Source: Morganella psychrotolerans (GTDB lineage: Bacteria > Pseudomonadota > Gammaproteobacteria > Enterobacterales > Enterobacteriaceae). From it: a stretch of DNA of 64,000 bases. Below the pieces are notes generated by a model. That model saw only the letters and a list, made by a program, of their open reading frames with translations, did no database searches and was not told where the DNA came from. The position numbers and the translations under genes were made by a program. Below, piece by piece: positions 44,863-55,200 of the stretch; within the stretch, counting starts at the first letter, position 1; each line of letters opens with the position of its first letter. Location: the NCBI RefSeq assembly GCF_001676155.1, contig NZ_LZEW01000001.1:992001-1056000 (forward strand), given 5' to 3'.

Positions 44863-44970
44863 ATGAAAACGTATTGGTGGCAGGATAAAATTGATGATTA
44901 TCAGCAATGGCACAGCCTGCACGTCAGAGTTAATCCACAGGCCTCTTCTTCTGTACGCAGCGACTGTTGA
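44863..44970 (+). CDS. Possible 35-residue small protein
   Basis: MKTYWWQDKIDDYQQWHSLH continues to a TGA at 44968-44970. It is rich in Trp and His. The nearest GAGG lies 13 bp before the ATG, too far for a strong site, so this may be a chance ORF. The rest of the 44788-45070 gap shows nothing else. Confidence 0.3.
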   Translation: MKTYWWQDKIDDYQQWHSLHVRVNPQASSSVRSDC

Positions 44971-45070
44971 GTGTAATCAGATAAATCTGCTTTGAATATT
45001 TTTTGTACACGCCAGAATACGGGTATTCCTCCCACTCTTACTTCACACGAAAAATATAACAGGAATACCT

Positions 45071-45809
45071 ATGCTCAGACTTACCCGTCCGCTTTTTGCC
45101 TCACTTTTATTTTTATTTTCAGCCACCACATTCGCTGCGGTTGACACCAAACCGGCACCGCCTGAAATAACTGCGCCCGCAGATTTAGACCTGGTCTTTG
45201 TTTTGGATAAAAGCGGGTCAATGTCCGGATTTGAACAGGATACTATCGGCGGTTATAACTCTGTGCTGGCAGAAAACCGGAAAAAAAGCGGGAATATTTA
45301 TGTCACTACCGTGTTATTTAATCACGAGAGCAGTACATTACATAACCGGGAACCTATCAGTAAAGTTAAAAACCTGACACCCGGGGATTATTCTGTCGGC
45401 GGTAATACCGCATTATTGGATGCCGTTGGTCAGACAATCGAAAAAAATCCGTGAAACCCGTAAAATCACGAAAAATAACAACGTATTATTTGTCATTATT
45501 ACTGATGGCGAAGAAAACAGCAGTCAGAAATACAGTCAGTCAAAAATTAAATCGATGATTAAGTCTGCGGAAAAAGAAGATAAATGGGACTTTATTTTCC
45601 TGGGTGCCAATATTGATGCTATTTCAGAAGCCGGTAACATCGGTATTAAAAGCTCGAATGCCACCGGTTATATACAGGATGAAAAAGGCTATGACAAAGC
45701 CTATGAAGCTGTAAATAAAGCTGTCTCAGTCAAACAACAGTCCAAACCGATTACCGGCGAATGGAAAGCGGATGTCGAACAGGATAACAGCGAGCGCAGT
45801 AAAAAATAA
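45071..45809 (+). pseudogene. Exported von Willebrand factor A-domain protein, frameshifted in an A7 run
   Basis: A signal peptide (LFASLLFLFSATTFAAV) precedes a vWA domain with the metal-ion site DLDLVFVLDKSGSMSGFEQD, then NTALLDAVGQTIEK and VLFVIITDGEENSS. The frame breaks at A7 (45441-45447). Six bases would read IEKIRETRK and give one protein of about 245 residues. As given, the first part ends at NP after residue ~127. The C-terminal tail is basic and low-complexity (ADVEQDNSERSKK). vWA proteins of this kind bind metals and partners in the envelope. The partner is unknown. Confidence 0.8.
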
Positions 45810-45838
45810 CGTTTTACCTTTATAGCATTCAAAAAGTA

Positions 45839-45869
45839 GATCCCCGGCTGTCAGGCCGGGGATTTTCTT
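45839..45869. terminator. Terminator between the vWA gene and cusA
   Basis: ATCCCCGG/CCGGGGAT stem with an 8-base loop and a T-rich tail, at the meeting point of convergent genes. Confidence 0.88.
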
Positions 45870-45907
45870 ATTGTTATGACTTTCTTTTGGTTATGATTTT
45901 CTTTTGG

Positions 45908-48900
45908 CTAAATTGTTTTATGGCGGCGCAGCCAGATGAGTTTATAAGCCGCCGGAATAATAAACATCGATAATAATGGTGCAGTTATCATGCCGCCAAT
46001 CATCGGCGCTGCTATCCTGCTCATCACTTCAGAGCCTGACCCCGTTCCCCATAATATCGGCAGTAAACCTGCAATAATCACCGCCACTGTCATTGCTTTC
46101 GGTCTGACGCGCAGCACCGCACCGTGGTAAAGCGCATCATCCAGACCTTCGCGGGTAAATGTCGCCGGGTTAGTCAGTTTGGGGTCTGCTTCTATGGCAT
46201 GGCGCAGATACATCAGCATGACCACGCCAAATTCTGCCGCAACGCCCGCCAGCGCGATAAACCCGGTGCCGGTGGCAACGGACAGATGGAATCCCTGCCA
46301 GTACAGGAACCAGATACCGCCGATCAGCGCAAACGGCATACTTAACAGAATAAGCAGAGCCTCATCAAAACGCCGGAACGCGAGATACAGCAGGATGAAA
46401 ATAATCATCAGCGTCATCGGCACCATCAGCATTAGTTTCTGATTTGCCCGCTCCAGTAATTCAAACTGACCGGAGAATGACACACTGGTTCCCGGGCGCA
46501 GCTTCACGTCCTTCTCAATAGCCTGACGCAAATCGTTCACTACAGAAACCATATCCCGCCCGCGGGCATCGATATAGATCCAGCTTGCCGGACGTGCATT
46601 TTCTGTTTTCAGCATAGACGGACCGGACGCCACGCGGATGTCTGCCAGGTCGCCGAGCGTTATCTGCTGATTCAGTGGTGTCAGCACCGGCAGTTCGCGC
46701 AACGCCTGCGGACTGTCGCGCAACGCCTGCGGATAGCGCAGACCTATCGGATAACGCGCCACACCCTCCACGGTTTCCCCCACCATCGCGCCGCCGGTTG
46801 CGGATGATACAAACAACTGAACATCACTGATGGTCATACCGTAACGTGCTGCTTTTTCACGGTTTATCACCACATCGATATAACGCCCGCCCTCAAGCCG
46901 CTCGGCAAGCGCCGACACAACACCGGGAACGGTTCTGGCGACAACTTCAATATCCGACGCCGTTGCATCAATGTCGGCTAATACCGTACCGGATACCTTA
47001 ATACCAATCGGGCTTTTTATCCCGGTGGATAACATATCGATGCGGTTGCGGATAGGCGGAACCCACAAGTTGGCTAATCCCGGCAGACGAACGGTTGCAT
47101 CCAGCTCCTCAATGATTTTATCCAGCGTCATGCCTTCGCGCCACTCTTCCTGCGGTTTCAGCTGAATGGTTGTTTCTATCATTTCCAGCGGCGCAGAGTC
47201 CGTTGCGGTTTCTGCTTTCCCTGCTTTGCCGAATACCGTTGCCACTTCAGGCACAGTGCGGATCAGTTTATCCGTGGTCTGTAACAGTGCGGTTGCCTGT
47301 GCAGGAGAGACTCCCGGCAATGTGGAAGGCATATACAGCAGGTCGCCCTCATTAATTTTCGGTAAAAACTCCCCGCCTATCCGGCTGAGTGGCCAGATAA
47401 CAGAAAAGAGTGTGAATACCGCCACCAGCAGTGTCAGTTTCGGACGGTTCAGCACTTTCAGTAATAACGGGTGATAAATGCGGATCAAAAAACGGTTCAG
47501 CGGATTCTTGTTTTCAGCCGGAATGTTACCGCGTATCCAATAGCCCATCAGGATAGGGATAACAAAAATCGCCAGCGCGGCAGCCCCCGCCATGGCATAA
47601 GTTTTGGTAAATGCCAAGGGTCCGAACAGCCGTCCTTCCTGACCTTCAAGGGTAAAAATCGGGATAAATGATAATGTAATAATCAGCAGACTGATAAATA
47701 ATGCAGGACCCACTTCAACAGAGGCTTCAGTGATCACCTGCCAGCGCGTTTTATTATCAAGAAATTTACCGGGATGCTGATGTCCCCACTCTTCCAGGCG
47801 TTTGTGTGCATTTTCTATCATCACAATCGCCGCATCTACCATCGCGCCGACGGCAATGGCTATCCCTCCCAGCGACATAATATTGGCATTCAGTCCCTGA
47901 AAATGCATGATGATAAACGCGATAAATAATCCCAGCGGCAATGAAATAATCGCCACCAGCGCAGAGCGCAGATGCCACAGGAACAGCGCACATACCACAG
48001 CAACCACCAGAAACTCTTCCAGCAGTTTAAAGGTCAGGTTTTCAATGGCGCGGTCAATCAACTGGCTGCGATCATAGGTCGTGACGATTTCAACACCTTC
48101 CGGCAGACTGCTTTTCAGTGCTTCAAGCTTAGCTTTGACCGCTGAAATCACCTCGCGGGCATTTTCGCCGGAGCGCAAAATCACTATTCCGCCCGCGACT
48201 TCACCTTCACCATCAAGTTCGGCAATGCCACGGCGCATTTCCGGCCCTATCTGCACGGTTGCCACATCACGCAGGTACACCGGTACACCATTCGCGTCCG
48301 TCTTCAGGACTATCTGATTAAAATCATCCACAGATTGCAGATAGCCGGTTGCCCGCACCATATATTCGGCTTCTGCCAGTTCAAGGGACGATCCCCCTGC
48401 CTCCTGGTTTGAAGCGGAAAGCTGCTGCTTCACCGTTGCAAGGCTGATACCGTATTGCGCTAGTTTCTGCGGTTCCACCACAATCTGATACTGTTTTACC
48501 ACACCGCCGACAGATGCGACTTCTGCCACATTGGGAATGGTTTTCAGCTCATATTTCAGGAACCAGTCCTGCAATGCGCGTAAATCCGCCAGATCCTGTT
48601 TTCCGCTGCGGTCAACCAGTGCATATTCAAAAATCCAGCCGATACCGGTGGCATCCGGACCAATCTCCGCACTGACTCCGGCAGGCAATTTTCCCTGAAT
48701 CTGATTAAGATATTCCAGCACCCGGGAACGCGCCCAATAGAGATCGGTTCCGTCTTCAAAAATAACATAAACATAAGAGGCACCAAACTGTGAAAACCCG
48801 CGGACTGTTTTCGCCCCGGGAACAGACAGCATGGTGGTTGTCAGCGGATAAGTTACCTGGTTTTCAACCAGTTGCGGCGCTTGTCCGGGATACGTGGTTT

Positions 48901-49048
48901 TGATAATAACCTGCACATCAGACAAGTCAGGCAGTGCATCAACCGGGGTTTTGGCAATCGTCCAGGCGCCCCATAAGGTCAGAAACAGCACACCGAACAT
49001 CACCAGAAAGCGGTTGGCGACTGAGCGCCGGATAATCCATTCAATCAT
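45908..49048 (-). CDS. cusA: CusA/SilA heavy-metal RND efflux pump
   Basis: About 1046 residues, the inner-membrane pump of the Cu(I)/Ag(I) efflux complex. Twelve helices with the RND motifs [20 protein letters not shown] and [17 protein letters not shown], and two large periplasmic domains. The N-terminus [19 protein letters not shown] at 49048 is the CusA start. Frame to 49129 is an extension into cusB. It overlaps cusB by 8 bp. It works with CusB and CusC to move copper or silver from periplasm to outside. Confidence 0.95.
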   Translation of the reverse strand: MIEWIIRRSVANRFLVMFGVLFLTLWGAWTIAKTPVDALPDLSDVQVIIKTTYPGQAPQLVENQVTYPLTTTMLSVPGAKTVRGFSQFGASYVYVIFEDGTDLYWARSRVLEYLNQIQGKLPAGVSAEIGPDATGIGWIFEYALVDRSGKQDLADLRALQDWFLKYELKTIPNVAEVASVGGVVKQYQIVVEPQKLAQYGISLATVKQQLSASNQEAGGSSLELAEAEYMVRATGYLQSVDDFNQIVLKTDANGVPVYLRDVATVQIGPEMRRGIAELDGEGEVAGGIVILRSGENAREVISAVKAKLEALKSSLPEGVEIVTTYDRSQLIDRAIENLTFKLLEEFLVVAVVCALFLWHLRSALVAIISLPLGLFIAFIIMHFQGLNANIMSLGGIAIAVGAMVDAAIVMIENAHKRLEEWGHQHPGKFLDNKTRWQVITEASVEVGPALFISLLIITLSFIPIFTLEGQEGRLFGPLAFTKTYAMAGAAALAIFVIPILMGYWIRGNIPAENKNPLNRFLIRIYHPLLLKVLNRPKLTLLVAVFTLFSVIWPLSRIGGEFLPKINEGDLLYMPSTLPGVSPAQATALLQTTDKLIRTVPEVATVFGKAGKAETATDSAPLEMIETTIQLKPQEEWREGMTLDKIIEELDATVRLPGLANLWVPPIRNRIDMLSTGIKSPIGIKVSGTVLADIDATASDIEVVARTVPGVVSALAERLEGGRYIDVVINREKAARYGMTISDVQLFVSSATGGAMVGETVEGVARYPIGLRYPQALRDSPQALRELPVLTPLNQQITLGDLADIRVASGPSMLKTENARPASWIYIDARGRDMVSVVNDLRQAIEKDVKLRPGTSVSFSGQFELLERANQKLMLMVPMTLMIIFILLYLAFRRFDEALLILLSMPFALIGGIWFLYWQGFHLSVATGTGFIALAGVAAEFGVVMLMYLRHAIEADPKLTNPATFTREGLDDALYHGAVLRVRPKAMTVAVIIAGLLPILWGTGSGSEVMSRIAAPMIGGMITAPLLSMFIIPAAYKLIWLRRHKTI

Positions 49049-50300
49049 GACCGCCTCCCTGATATGCTGAGTGCGGGTCAGTATCGCGCATCCGCTCCAG
49101 CGCACCATTAATATTGGCTTCGGAATCAATCAGGAACAGTCCGTTCACCACTACTTTTTCCCCTTCACGCAGTTCATTACCAATCCCGGTATCCCCCCCT
49201 GAATCGCGCAGCACCGTGATTTTTTTCGGTACAAACTTCCCGTTTTCATCCTGAGTTATCACCCGTTGCTCACTGCCGGTATCAATCACCGCCCGCGACG
49301 GAATAAGCAGCATATCGCCGCTCTTTGCTGTTAATGTGAGATACGCATTCATGCCGGGTTTGAGCAATTCCTCCGGGTTTTCAACCTGTAAACGCAACTG
49401 AAGTGTGCGACTGACCGGGTCCGCCCCCGCCAGCAGGTCGCGCCGGGTGATTTTGAAGGTTTTATCCGGCTGAGACGGTACTGAAAGGCGCAAGTCCGCC
49501 TGTTTATCCAGCAGGTAGGCGAGAGATTCCGGTACCGCGACGGTCAGCCAGATGGGATCGATCCCCTGAATTTTGGCAACAATATTTTCTTTGCCGATAT
49601 TCATCCCGGTTTTCAGATCAAATGCAGTCAGAACACCGTCAATCGGGGCAGTGATTGTAAACCGGGTTTGAATTTCCCGTTTTTGCTGCAACTGCCGGAT
49701 ATGATTTTCCGGCATTCCTGCAAGGCGCAGGCGTTCCAGCACGCCGCGCTGTTGTACAGCGGTGCCGCCGGTTTCTTTGAGCAGCAGATATTCACTCTGC
49801 GCTTCCACCCATTCCGGCACGGTGATCTCAATCAGCGGCATCCCTTTGCGCACGCGGTCACCGGTGGTCAGCGGATAGACTTTTTCAATAAATCCCCCGG
49901 CACGCGCCTGGACAATGACAAACTGATAATCATTAAACATCACATTTGCCGGAAATGTGCGGATGTAATCCAGCGTTCCGCGACGAACCTGTGCAGTTTT
50001 CAACCCGAGATTCTGCTGCTGAACCGGGTCTATCCGTACGCCGTTGCCTGTTCCGCCACCCTCTTCATCCGCATATTTAGGCACCAGATCCATATCCATA
50101 AACGGGGATTTACCCGGCTTATCAAATTTGGTATCGGGTTTCATCGGGTCATACCAAAAGAGGACTTTCCGCTCCGGTTCCTGAACGGCGGTATCATTCT
50201 GTGCAGAAGCGAAATACGGTGAGATCCCGATTGCCACCGCACCGCCGATAATCAGGCTGCTGATGATCACCGCGCTGTATTTTAATGTTGCAGATGCCAT
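49041..50300 (-). CDS. cusB: CusB/SilB membrane-fusion protein
   Basis: A 419-residue periplasmic adaptor. Residues ~1-35 are the membrane signal. A heavy-metal-binding segment [20 protein letters not shown], followed by MDMDLVPKY, supplies methionines for Cu(I)/Ag(I). Then come the helical hairpin, lipoyl and beta-barrel parts ([39 protein letters not shown]). It bridges CusA and CusC and takes metal from CusF. Order and overlaps match cusCFBA of E. coli. Confidence 0.94.
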   Translation of the reverse strand: MASATLKYSAVIISSLIIGGAVAIGISPYFASAQNDTAVQEPERKVLFWYDPMKPDTKFDKPGKSPFMDMDLVPKYADEEGGGTGNGVRIDPVQQQNLGLKTAQVRRGTLDYIRTFPANVMFNDYQFVIVQARAGGFIEKVYPLTTGDRVRKGMPLIEITVPEWVEAQSEYLLLKETGGTAVQQRGVLERLRLAGMPENHIRQLQQKREIQTRFTITAPIDGVLTAFDLKTGMNIGKENIVAKIQGIDPIWLTVAVPESLAYLLDKQADLRLSVPSQPDKTFKITRRDLLAGADPVSRTLQLRLQVENPEELLKPGMNAYLTLTAKSGDMLLIPSRAVIDTGSEQRVITQDENGKFVPKKITVLRDSGGDTGIGNELREGEKVVVNGLFLIDSEANINGALERMRDTDPHSAYQGGGHD

Positions 50301-50327
50301 GTCCGTTCCCCGGAAATAGCCGGTGAA

Positions 50328-50676
50328 TTACCGGACTGAGATTGACTGAAGAAGGGAAATATTTTCCTGCTGAATGAATGTGAAGCTGACTTTGTCACCT
50401 TCTTTCAGATCCGTAAATTGCGGTGTAGCTTCTGTATAGGTAAAGCGCATCTGCATTGCGGGCCAGCCTAGTGATGCGATAGCATCATGATCTATCGTGA
50501 TTTTTTTTATTCTCCGCATCAATTCCCCTGACAGTACCGACGGCTTCGGTAACCTGCTGCGATACCGGAGATGCAGACACAGATGCAGATACATTGTGAT
50601 GTGTTTCATTGGCGGACGCAGGCAGTGAGAATGCTGCCATGCCCGCCACTAATGTGACGATGAGAGATAGACGCAT
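50328..50676 (-). pseudogene. cusF: CusF periplasmic Cu/Ag chaperone, frameshifted in a T8 run
   Basis: A signal peptide (MRLSLIVTLVAGMAAFSLPA) and the chaperone core ITIDHDAIASLGWPAMQMRF hold the His, Trp and two Met residues that bind Cu(I)/Ag(I) in CusF. The frame breaks between GIDAENKK and ITIDHD at a T8 run (50501-50508). Seven bases would rejoin them into a 115-residue protein. The start at 50676 has AAGGA 8 bp upstream. It lies between cusC and cusB in the usual order. If the shift is real, the pump lacks its chaperone. Confidence 0.85.
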
Positions 50677-50696
50677 AATAAGTATCCTTATTTTAA

Positions 50697-50822
50697 TATA
50701 CCCTTATTCATTCAAACTGCAGGTTCGTTGGCTGCACTCAGCTAGCCGGGTCACATACTGATGTATGCTCCCCGGCAATCGGAGCTTGCCGCCTGCCTGC
50801 ATCTTGAATGACGTTGGGTATA
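50697..50822. repeat. ERIC element, full length, inside the cus operon between cusC and cusF
   Basis: TATACCCTTATTCATTCAAA to GAATGACGTTGGGTATA, with GGGTCACATACTGATGTATG and GCTCCCCGGC core arms. 126 bp. Confidence 0.93.
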
Positions 50823-50832
50823 ATGTTGATGA

Positions 50833-52215
50833 TCAGGCTTTCCATCCGCCGCCCAATGCGGCAAACAGGGTGATTTCATTTATTTTCTGGTTATATTTCA
50901 GTGTGGCGAGGGTTTGGCGCGTGGTCAGCAATGCCCGCTGTGCATCCAGCACATCGAGATAACTGCTCTGCCCGCGGGCAAAAAGAAATTGTGCGCGTTG
51001 TAATGTGATATCCAGTGAGGCGGCGTATCGCGTCTGTGCCGCTACCTGTTGTGCAAGACTGTTCCGCAGCGCCAGTGCATCCGCGACGTCTTTAAAGGCG
51101 TTCTGAATGCGCTGCTCATAGATAACCACCGCTTTTTCCTGTCGGATCTCCGCCAGCGCCAGGTTCGCGCTGTTGCGCCCGCCATTAAATACCGGAATAG
51201 TGATTTTCGGGATAAAGCGCCAGATACCGGTAGCGGCATCGAGTACAGAAGCCAGGTTACTGCTGCTGCCGGAGATATCGCCGGTCAGCGAAACAGACGG
51301 GAAAAATGCCGCGCGGGCAGCGCCGATATTGGCATTTGCTGCCAGCAAAAGGTGTTCGGCTTCGGTAATATCCGGGCGTTGCAGTAAAATATCTGACCGG
51401 AGATTGGCCGGTAAGTTAACTTCCGGGGAAACCAGTGCATCAGCCGGATTTACCGGTAATAACGGGCGGTAATCCCCGGATACCCGCTGCAACGCATTAG
51501 CGGCCTGTTTCAGTTCACCCTCACGCGCGGCAATATCTGCCTGTGCGCTTTCCGTTTGTCCGCGCGCCTGCTCCAGCGAGAGCACATTGCTGTTCCCGGT
51601 CACCAGACGGCGCTCAATAAACCGGTAAGATTGCACATAGTAGCTCAGGCTCTCACGGCTGATAGCAAGCTGCTCTGTGGCAAGGTGATACTGGTAATAA
51701 CTCTGCATCGCTGTACTTATCAGCAGGATTTGCGCAGTCCGCTGCGCTTCCTGTGTGGCAAGAAAATTTTGCTGATCGGCGTCACTCAGGTTCTGTAACC
51801 GTCCCCAGAAATCCGGCTCAAAGCTCAGTGAAAAACCGGTTTCATAACTGTCTTCCGTCCGTTTTTCGCCGGTAAATCTGCCTTGTGACGTGGCACTGAG
51901 ATTGCCGTTTACCTGCGGTAGTTGGTCTGCCCGCGTCACACCGTATTTCTCACGGGCTTCACGGACATTGAGGATCGCTGTTTTTAAATCGGCATTTGTG
52001 CGCAGTGTCTGCTCAATCAGTGCCGTGGCGGCAGGATTGGCGAAAAACTGACGCCAGCCCGGAACACTGTAATCACCGGTGCTGACCAGCCCGTTCTGCG
52101 CCAGGGAAAATTGCTGAGGAACCGGGAGCGCCGGACGCTGATAATCCGGCGCAAACGAAACGCAGCCGGTCAGAACAAAAAAGGTGCTCAGTGAGATATA
52201 TTTTAAAATCCGCAT
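50833..52215 (-). CDS. cusC: CusC/SilC outer-membrane efflux lipoprotein
   Basis: About 460 residues. The lipoprotein signal MRILKYISLSTFFVLTGC has the lipobox cysteine, followed by SFAPDYQRPALPVPQQF as in CusC. Two outer-membrane efflux repeats follow (AREKYGVTRADQLPQV and NIGAARAAFFPSVSLTGDI). It forms the outer-membrane channel. It is the first gene of the operon, downstream of a perfect CusR box shared with the divergent cusRS. An ERIC element sits between it and cusF. Confidence 0.93.
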   Translation of the reverse strand: MRILKYISLSTFFVLTGCVSFAPDYQRPALPVPQQFSLAQNGLVSTGDYSVPGWRQFFANPAATALIEQTLRTNADLKTAILNVREAREKYGVTRADQLPQVNGNLSATSQGRFTGEKRTEDSYETGFSLSFEPDFWGRLQNLSDADQQNFLATQEAQRTAQILLISTAMQSYYQYHLATEQLAISRESLSYYVQSYRFIERRLVTGNSNVLSLEQARGQTESAQADIAAREGELKQAANALQRVSGDYRPLLPVNPADALVSPEVNLPANLRSDILLQRPDITEAEHLLLAANANIGAARAAFFPSVSLTGDISGSSSNLASVLDAATGIWRFIPKITIPVFNGGRNSANLALAEIRQEKAVVIYEQRIQNAFKDVADALALRNSLAQQVAAQTRYAASLDITLQRAQFLFARGQSSYLDVLDAQRALLTTRQTLATLKYNQKINEITLFAALGGGWKA

Positions 52216-52287
52216 ACTGTCCGGTCCGCCGGTTATTAACATAATAGCCGCAGTGTACCGGGGTGATTCTGTTTACTGAGTGACAGG

Positions 52288-52309
52288 AAAATGACGAAAT
52301 TGTCATTTT
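52288..52309. promoter_or_regulatory. CusR box between cusC and cusR
   Basis: AAAATGAC-GAAATT-GTCATTTT is a 22-bp palindrome matching the E. coli CusR/CopR site (AAAATGACAANNTTGTCATTTT) at almost all positions. It can serve both divergent promoters. Confidence 0.92.
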
Positions 52310-52380
52310 AGGTAACGGGCATTGATCTCATGATTTTGCGCATTAAAATGGCTGATGTACTTCACTGAACAGGAACAAGT

Positions 52381-53067
52381 GTGAAAATTTTAATCATTGA
52401 AGATGAAAGCAAAACAGGCGAATACCTGAAAAAAGGATTATCAGAGGCCGGTTTTATTGTCGATCTGACCGATAATGGTCTGACCGGGTATCATCTGGCG
52501 CTGACGGCTGATTATGACCTGATTGTGCTGGATATTATGCTGCCGGATGTCAACGGCTGGGAAATTATCCGTATGCTCAGAGCCGCAAATAAAGGTATGC
52601 CGGTGTTACTGCTCTCCGCACTCGGTACTATTGAGCACCGCGTCAAAGGTCTTGAGCTGGGTGCGGATGACTATCTGGTCAAGCCCTTTGCATTTGCCGA
52701 GTTACTGGCGCGGGTCAGAACCCTGCTGCGCCGGGGAACTGCGATTATTGCCGAAAGCGAATTCCGGATCGCTGACCTGATGATGGATCGCGCGTCACGC
52801 AAAGTGACCCGCAGCGGTGAACGCATCACGCTGACGAGTAAAGAATTTTCACTGCTGGAATTTTTTCTGCGCCACCAGGGTGAAGTGCTGCCGCGTGCAC
52901 TTATCGCCTCACAGGTCTGGGATATGAATTTTGACAGTGATACCAATGTGATTGATGTGGCAGTCAAACGCCTGCGCGCCAAAATTGATCAGGATTTTGA
53001 GCCGAAACTGATCCATACCATCCGCAGTGTCGGTTATGTCCTTGAGATCCCCGATGATAAAAAATAA
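52381..53067 (+). CDS. cusR: CusR response regulator (copper/silver responsive)
   Basis: A 228-residue OmpR-type regulator. The receiver domain has the acceptor aspartate in [17 protein letters not shown] and Lys in [17 protein letters not shown]. The C-terminal winged helix ends with [17 protein letters not shown] and [12 protein letters not shown]. The start is a GTG at 52381 with AGGAA upstream. It should bind the CusR boxes at 52288 and 54495. The kinase gene overlaps its stop. Confidence 0.95.
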   Translation: MKILIIEDESKTGEYLKKGLSEAGFIVDLTDNGLTGYHLALTADYDLIVLDIMLPDVNGWEIIRMLRAANKGMPVLLLSALGTIEHRVKGLELGADDYLVKPFAFAELLARVRTLLRRGTAIIAESEFRIADLMMDRASRKVTRSGERITLTSKEFSLLEFFLRHQGEVLPRALIASQVWDMNFDSDTNVIDVAVKRLRAKIDQDFEPKLIHTIRSVGYVLEIPDDKK

Positions 53068-54454
53068 GCCCTGCCGCCCCTTTTCCCTTGCCACCCGGCT
53101 GACCTTTTTTATCAGCCTGGCAACAGTGGCTGCCTTTGTCGCATTCACCTGGATAATGCTTCATTCCGTGGAGAAACATTTTGCCCAGCAGGATGACAGT
53201 GACCTGCGGCAAATCAGTGCAACAATTAACAGTATTCTTCAGGACAACAGTGAATCAGAATCTCAGCGGCTCGGTACACTGAATTCAGTCCTGAATAATT
53301 ACCCGAACATTGCGGCGATCTTGCTTGATAAAAACAATAATGTTCTGTTCCGATCAGAGAAAGGTCCTGATTTTAATGTCATTATTGACTCTCCGGAATT
53401 CGCTCAGAAATCATATGGTGACCGGGTATTCCGTTGGGAAAAAGAGAATGACCCAACCGCCTACCGCATCCTTATCACCCCGGCGGGTGCGCACTATACC
53501 TTATTAATTTCACTCTCAATCAATTTCCATCTGCATTACATTGATGAACTGAAACATAATTTAATGATGACAGCATCCGCCATCAGTCTGCTGATTATCA
53601 TCATTGTGTTATTTGCGGTTTATACCGGGCATCAGCCGCTGCGCAGTGTCAGCGATAAAATTAAAAATATTACCTCTGAAGATTTAACTGTCAGGTTAGA
53701 TCCGGAAAATGTGCCGATTGAATTGGCACAATTAGTTATTTCGTTTAACCATATGCTCGGCAGGATAGAAGATGTCTTTACCCGCCAGGCTAATTTCTCT
53801 GCGGATATTGCGCATGAAATACGCACGCCTATTACCAACCTGCTGACACAAACAGAAATTGCATTAAGTCAGCCGCGTACCACAAAAGAGCTGGAGGATA
53901 TTCTGGACTCCGGTATGGAGGAATATCACCGGCTGGCTAAAATGGTGACAGATATGCTTTTTCTGGCGCAGGCCGATAATAATCAGCTTATTCCGGAGCA
54001 ATCCAGGCTGAATTTGCACACTGAAGCCATGAAGGTAATTGATTATTACGATATCGTCGCCGAAGAGCAGGGAATTTCATTAATGCTGACAGGCGACCCT
54101 GCATATATTAATGGTGATTCAGCGATGATCCGCAGGGTTATTAATAATTTACTCTCCAATGCCGTCCGCTATACCCCGCCGGAAGGCACTATTACTATTG
54201 CAATAAAACAAGAAGATAATCTTATTACACTGATGGTAAAAAACCCCGGAACGCCGATTGCAGCAGAGCACCTTCCCCGCCTGTTTGACCGGTTGTACCG
54301 GGTTGACCCTGCAAGGCGGCGCAATGGTGAAGGCAGCGGCATCGGGCTGGCGATTGTCAAATCCATTGTTACCGCTCATCACGGCAAAATACAGGCTGAA
54401 TCTGATGAAGATTCCACCCGGTTTATTATTTCATTCCCTGTTATTACTGACTGA
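53054..54454 (+). CDS. cusS: CusS sensor histidine kinase
   Basis: About 466 residues with two membrane helices flanking a periplasmic sensor region (about 40-160), a HAMP segment, the phospho-acceptor [20 protein letters not shown] and the ATP-binding [29 protein letters not shown]. The start at 53054 gives [14 protein letters not shown]. As I remember it, E. coli CusS has an HGHGH-type stretch in its periplasmic loop. Here that loop is short of histidines and has none of that motif. The stop abuts an ERIC remnant. Confidence 0.93.
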   Translation: MIKNKPCRPFSLATRLTFFISLATVAAFVAFTWIMLHSVEKHFAQQDDSDLRQISATINSILQDNSESESQRLGTLNSVLNNYPNIAAILLDKNNNVLFRSEKGPDFNVIIDSPEFAQKSYGDRVFRWEKENDPTAYRILITPAGAHYTLLISLSINFHLHYIDELKHNLMMTASAISLLIIIIVLFAVYTGHQPLRSVSDKIKNITSEDLTVRLDPENVPIELAQLVISFNHMLGRIEDVFTRQANFSADIAHEIRTPITNLLTQTEIALSQPRTTKELEDILDSGMEEYHRLAKMVTDMLFLAQADNNQLIPEQSRLNLHTEAMKVIDYYDIVAEEQGISLMLTGDPAYINGDSAMIRRVINNLLSNAVRYTPPEGTITIAIKQEDNLITLMVKNPGTPIAAEHLPRLFDRLYRVDPARRRNGEGSGIGLAIVKSIVTAHHGKIQAESDEDSTRFIISFPVITD

Positions 54455-54495
54455 ATGCAGCCAACGAACCAGCAGTTTGAATAAATAAGGGTATA
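54455..54495. repeat. ERIC remnant beside the cusS stop
   Basis: ATGCAGCCAACGAACC, then AGCAGTTTGAATAAATAAGG and the GGGTATA end. The left ~20 bp are missing. The CusR box follows directly. Confidence 0.8.
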
Positions 54496-54510
54496 TGACA
54501 AACATGTCAT
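54495..54510. promoter_or_regulatory. Second CusR box, upstream of the SilE-like gene
   Basis: ATGACA-AACA-TGTCAT has the same half-sites and 16-bp size as the core of the CusR box at 52288 (ATGACGAAATTGTCAT). It lies about 90 bp before the start at 54598. Confidence 0.7.
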
Positions 54511-54597
54511 TATTCCGTCACGCCTGCAACAGAACGCATTTTATATAATCATCCCATCGAACACAGCATACAACGCTAACCTTCATGGAGATATATT

Positions 54598-55101
54598 ATG
54601 AAAAGCATTATGAAAAAAGTAATAACCACGGCTGCATTAATGATGATATTTTCCGGCGCAGCCACTGCTGCCACACAAAATACCACCCGCTTCAGTCAGA
54701 TGAATGAGCATGAAAAAGCCGTGGTTGCGCACGATATGATGAATAACGGACGTTCCGGTGCGCACCAGGTAATGAGCAGTGACCATAAAAATAAAGTACC
54801 TGCTGAACAAAAAGCGGCTGAAAATACCACTACCGGGTTTTCACAGATGAATCAACATGAGCAGGCCGCTGTCGCACATGACATGATGAATAACGGACGC
54901 GCCGGGCAACATCAGGTTATCAGTAATAAACATAGCCGGCTTGCCGGTGATAAAACAGACACTGCTGCAAACAACAGTACCGCGACACCCTTTTCACAAA
55001 TGAGTCAGCAGGAAAGAGCCGCCGTTTCCCGCGATATGATGAATAACGGGCGCTCAGGTCCGCATCAGTTACTTGCGGAACAACACCGCAGACAGAGTTA
55101 A
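54598..55101 (+). CDS. SilE/PcoE-like periplasmic metal-binding protein with three repeats
   Basis: A 167-residue exported protein (signal peptide to about ATAA, residue 25). It has three copies of a ~28-residue unit, at about 32-59, 81-108 and 132-159: FSQMNEHEKAVVAHDMMNNG, then RSGAHQVM. PcoE and SilE carry two such units and bind Cu or Ag through Met and His. The third unit here has lost histidines (SQMSQQER and SRDMM) and may bind weakly. It lies downstream of cusRS on the same strand, as silE does in sil loci, with its own CusR box. GGAG lies 7-8 bp before the start. Confidence 0.85.
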   Translation: MKSIMKKVITTAALMMIFSGAATAATQNTTRFSQMNEHEKAVVAHDMMNNGRSGAHQVMSSDHKNKVPAEQKAAENTTTGFSQMNQHEQAAVAHDMMNNGRAGQHQVISNKHSRLAGDKTDTAANNSTATPFSQMSQQERAAVSRDMMNNGRSGPHQLLAEQHRRQS

Positions 55102-55169
55102 TTTTTTAATCCCCCATTTCCGTACTCTGTTGCTTTTTATTATTTCCTTGTGATTGTAGCGTTATTTTT

Positions 55170-55200
55170 GCCCCGGCTTACGGGGCTTTTTTTGTTTTTT
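55170..55200 (+). terminator. Terminator of the SilE-like gene, overlapping the topB end
   Basis: GCCCCG/CGGGGC stem with a T7 tail. It lies over the last codons of the convergent topB. Confidence 0.8.
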
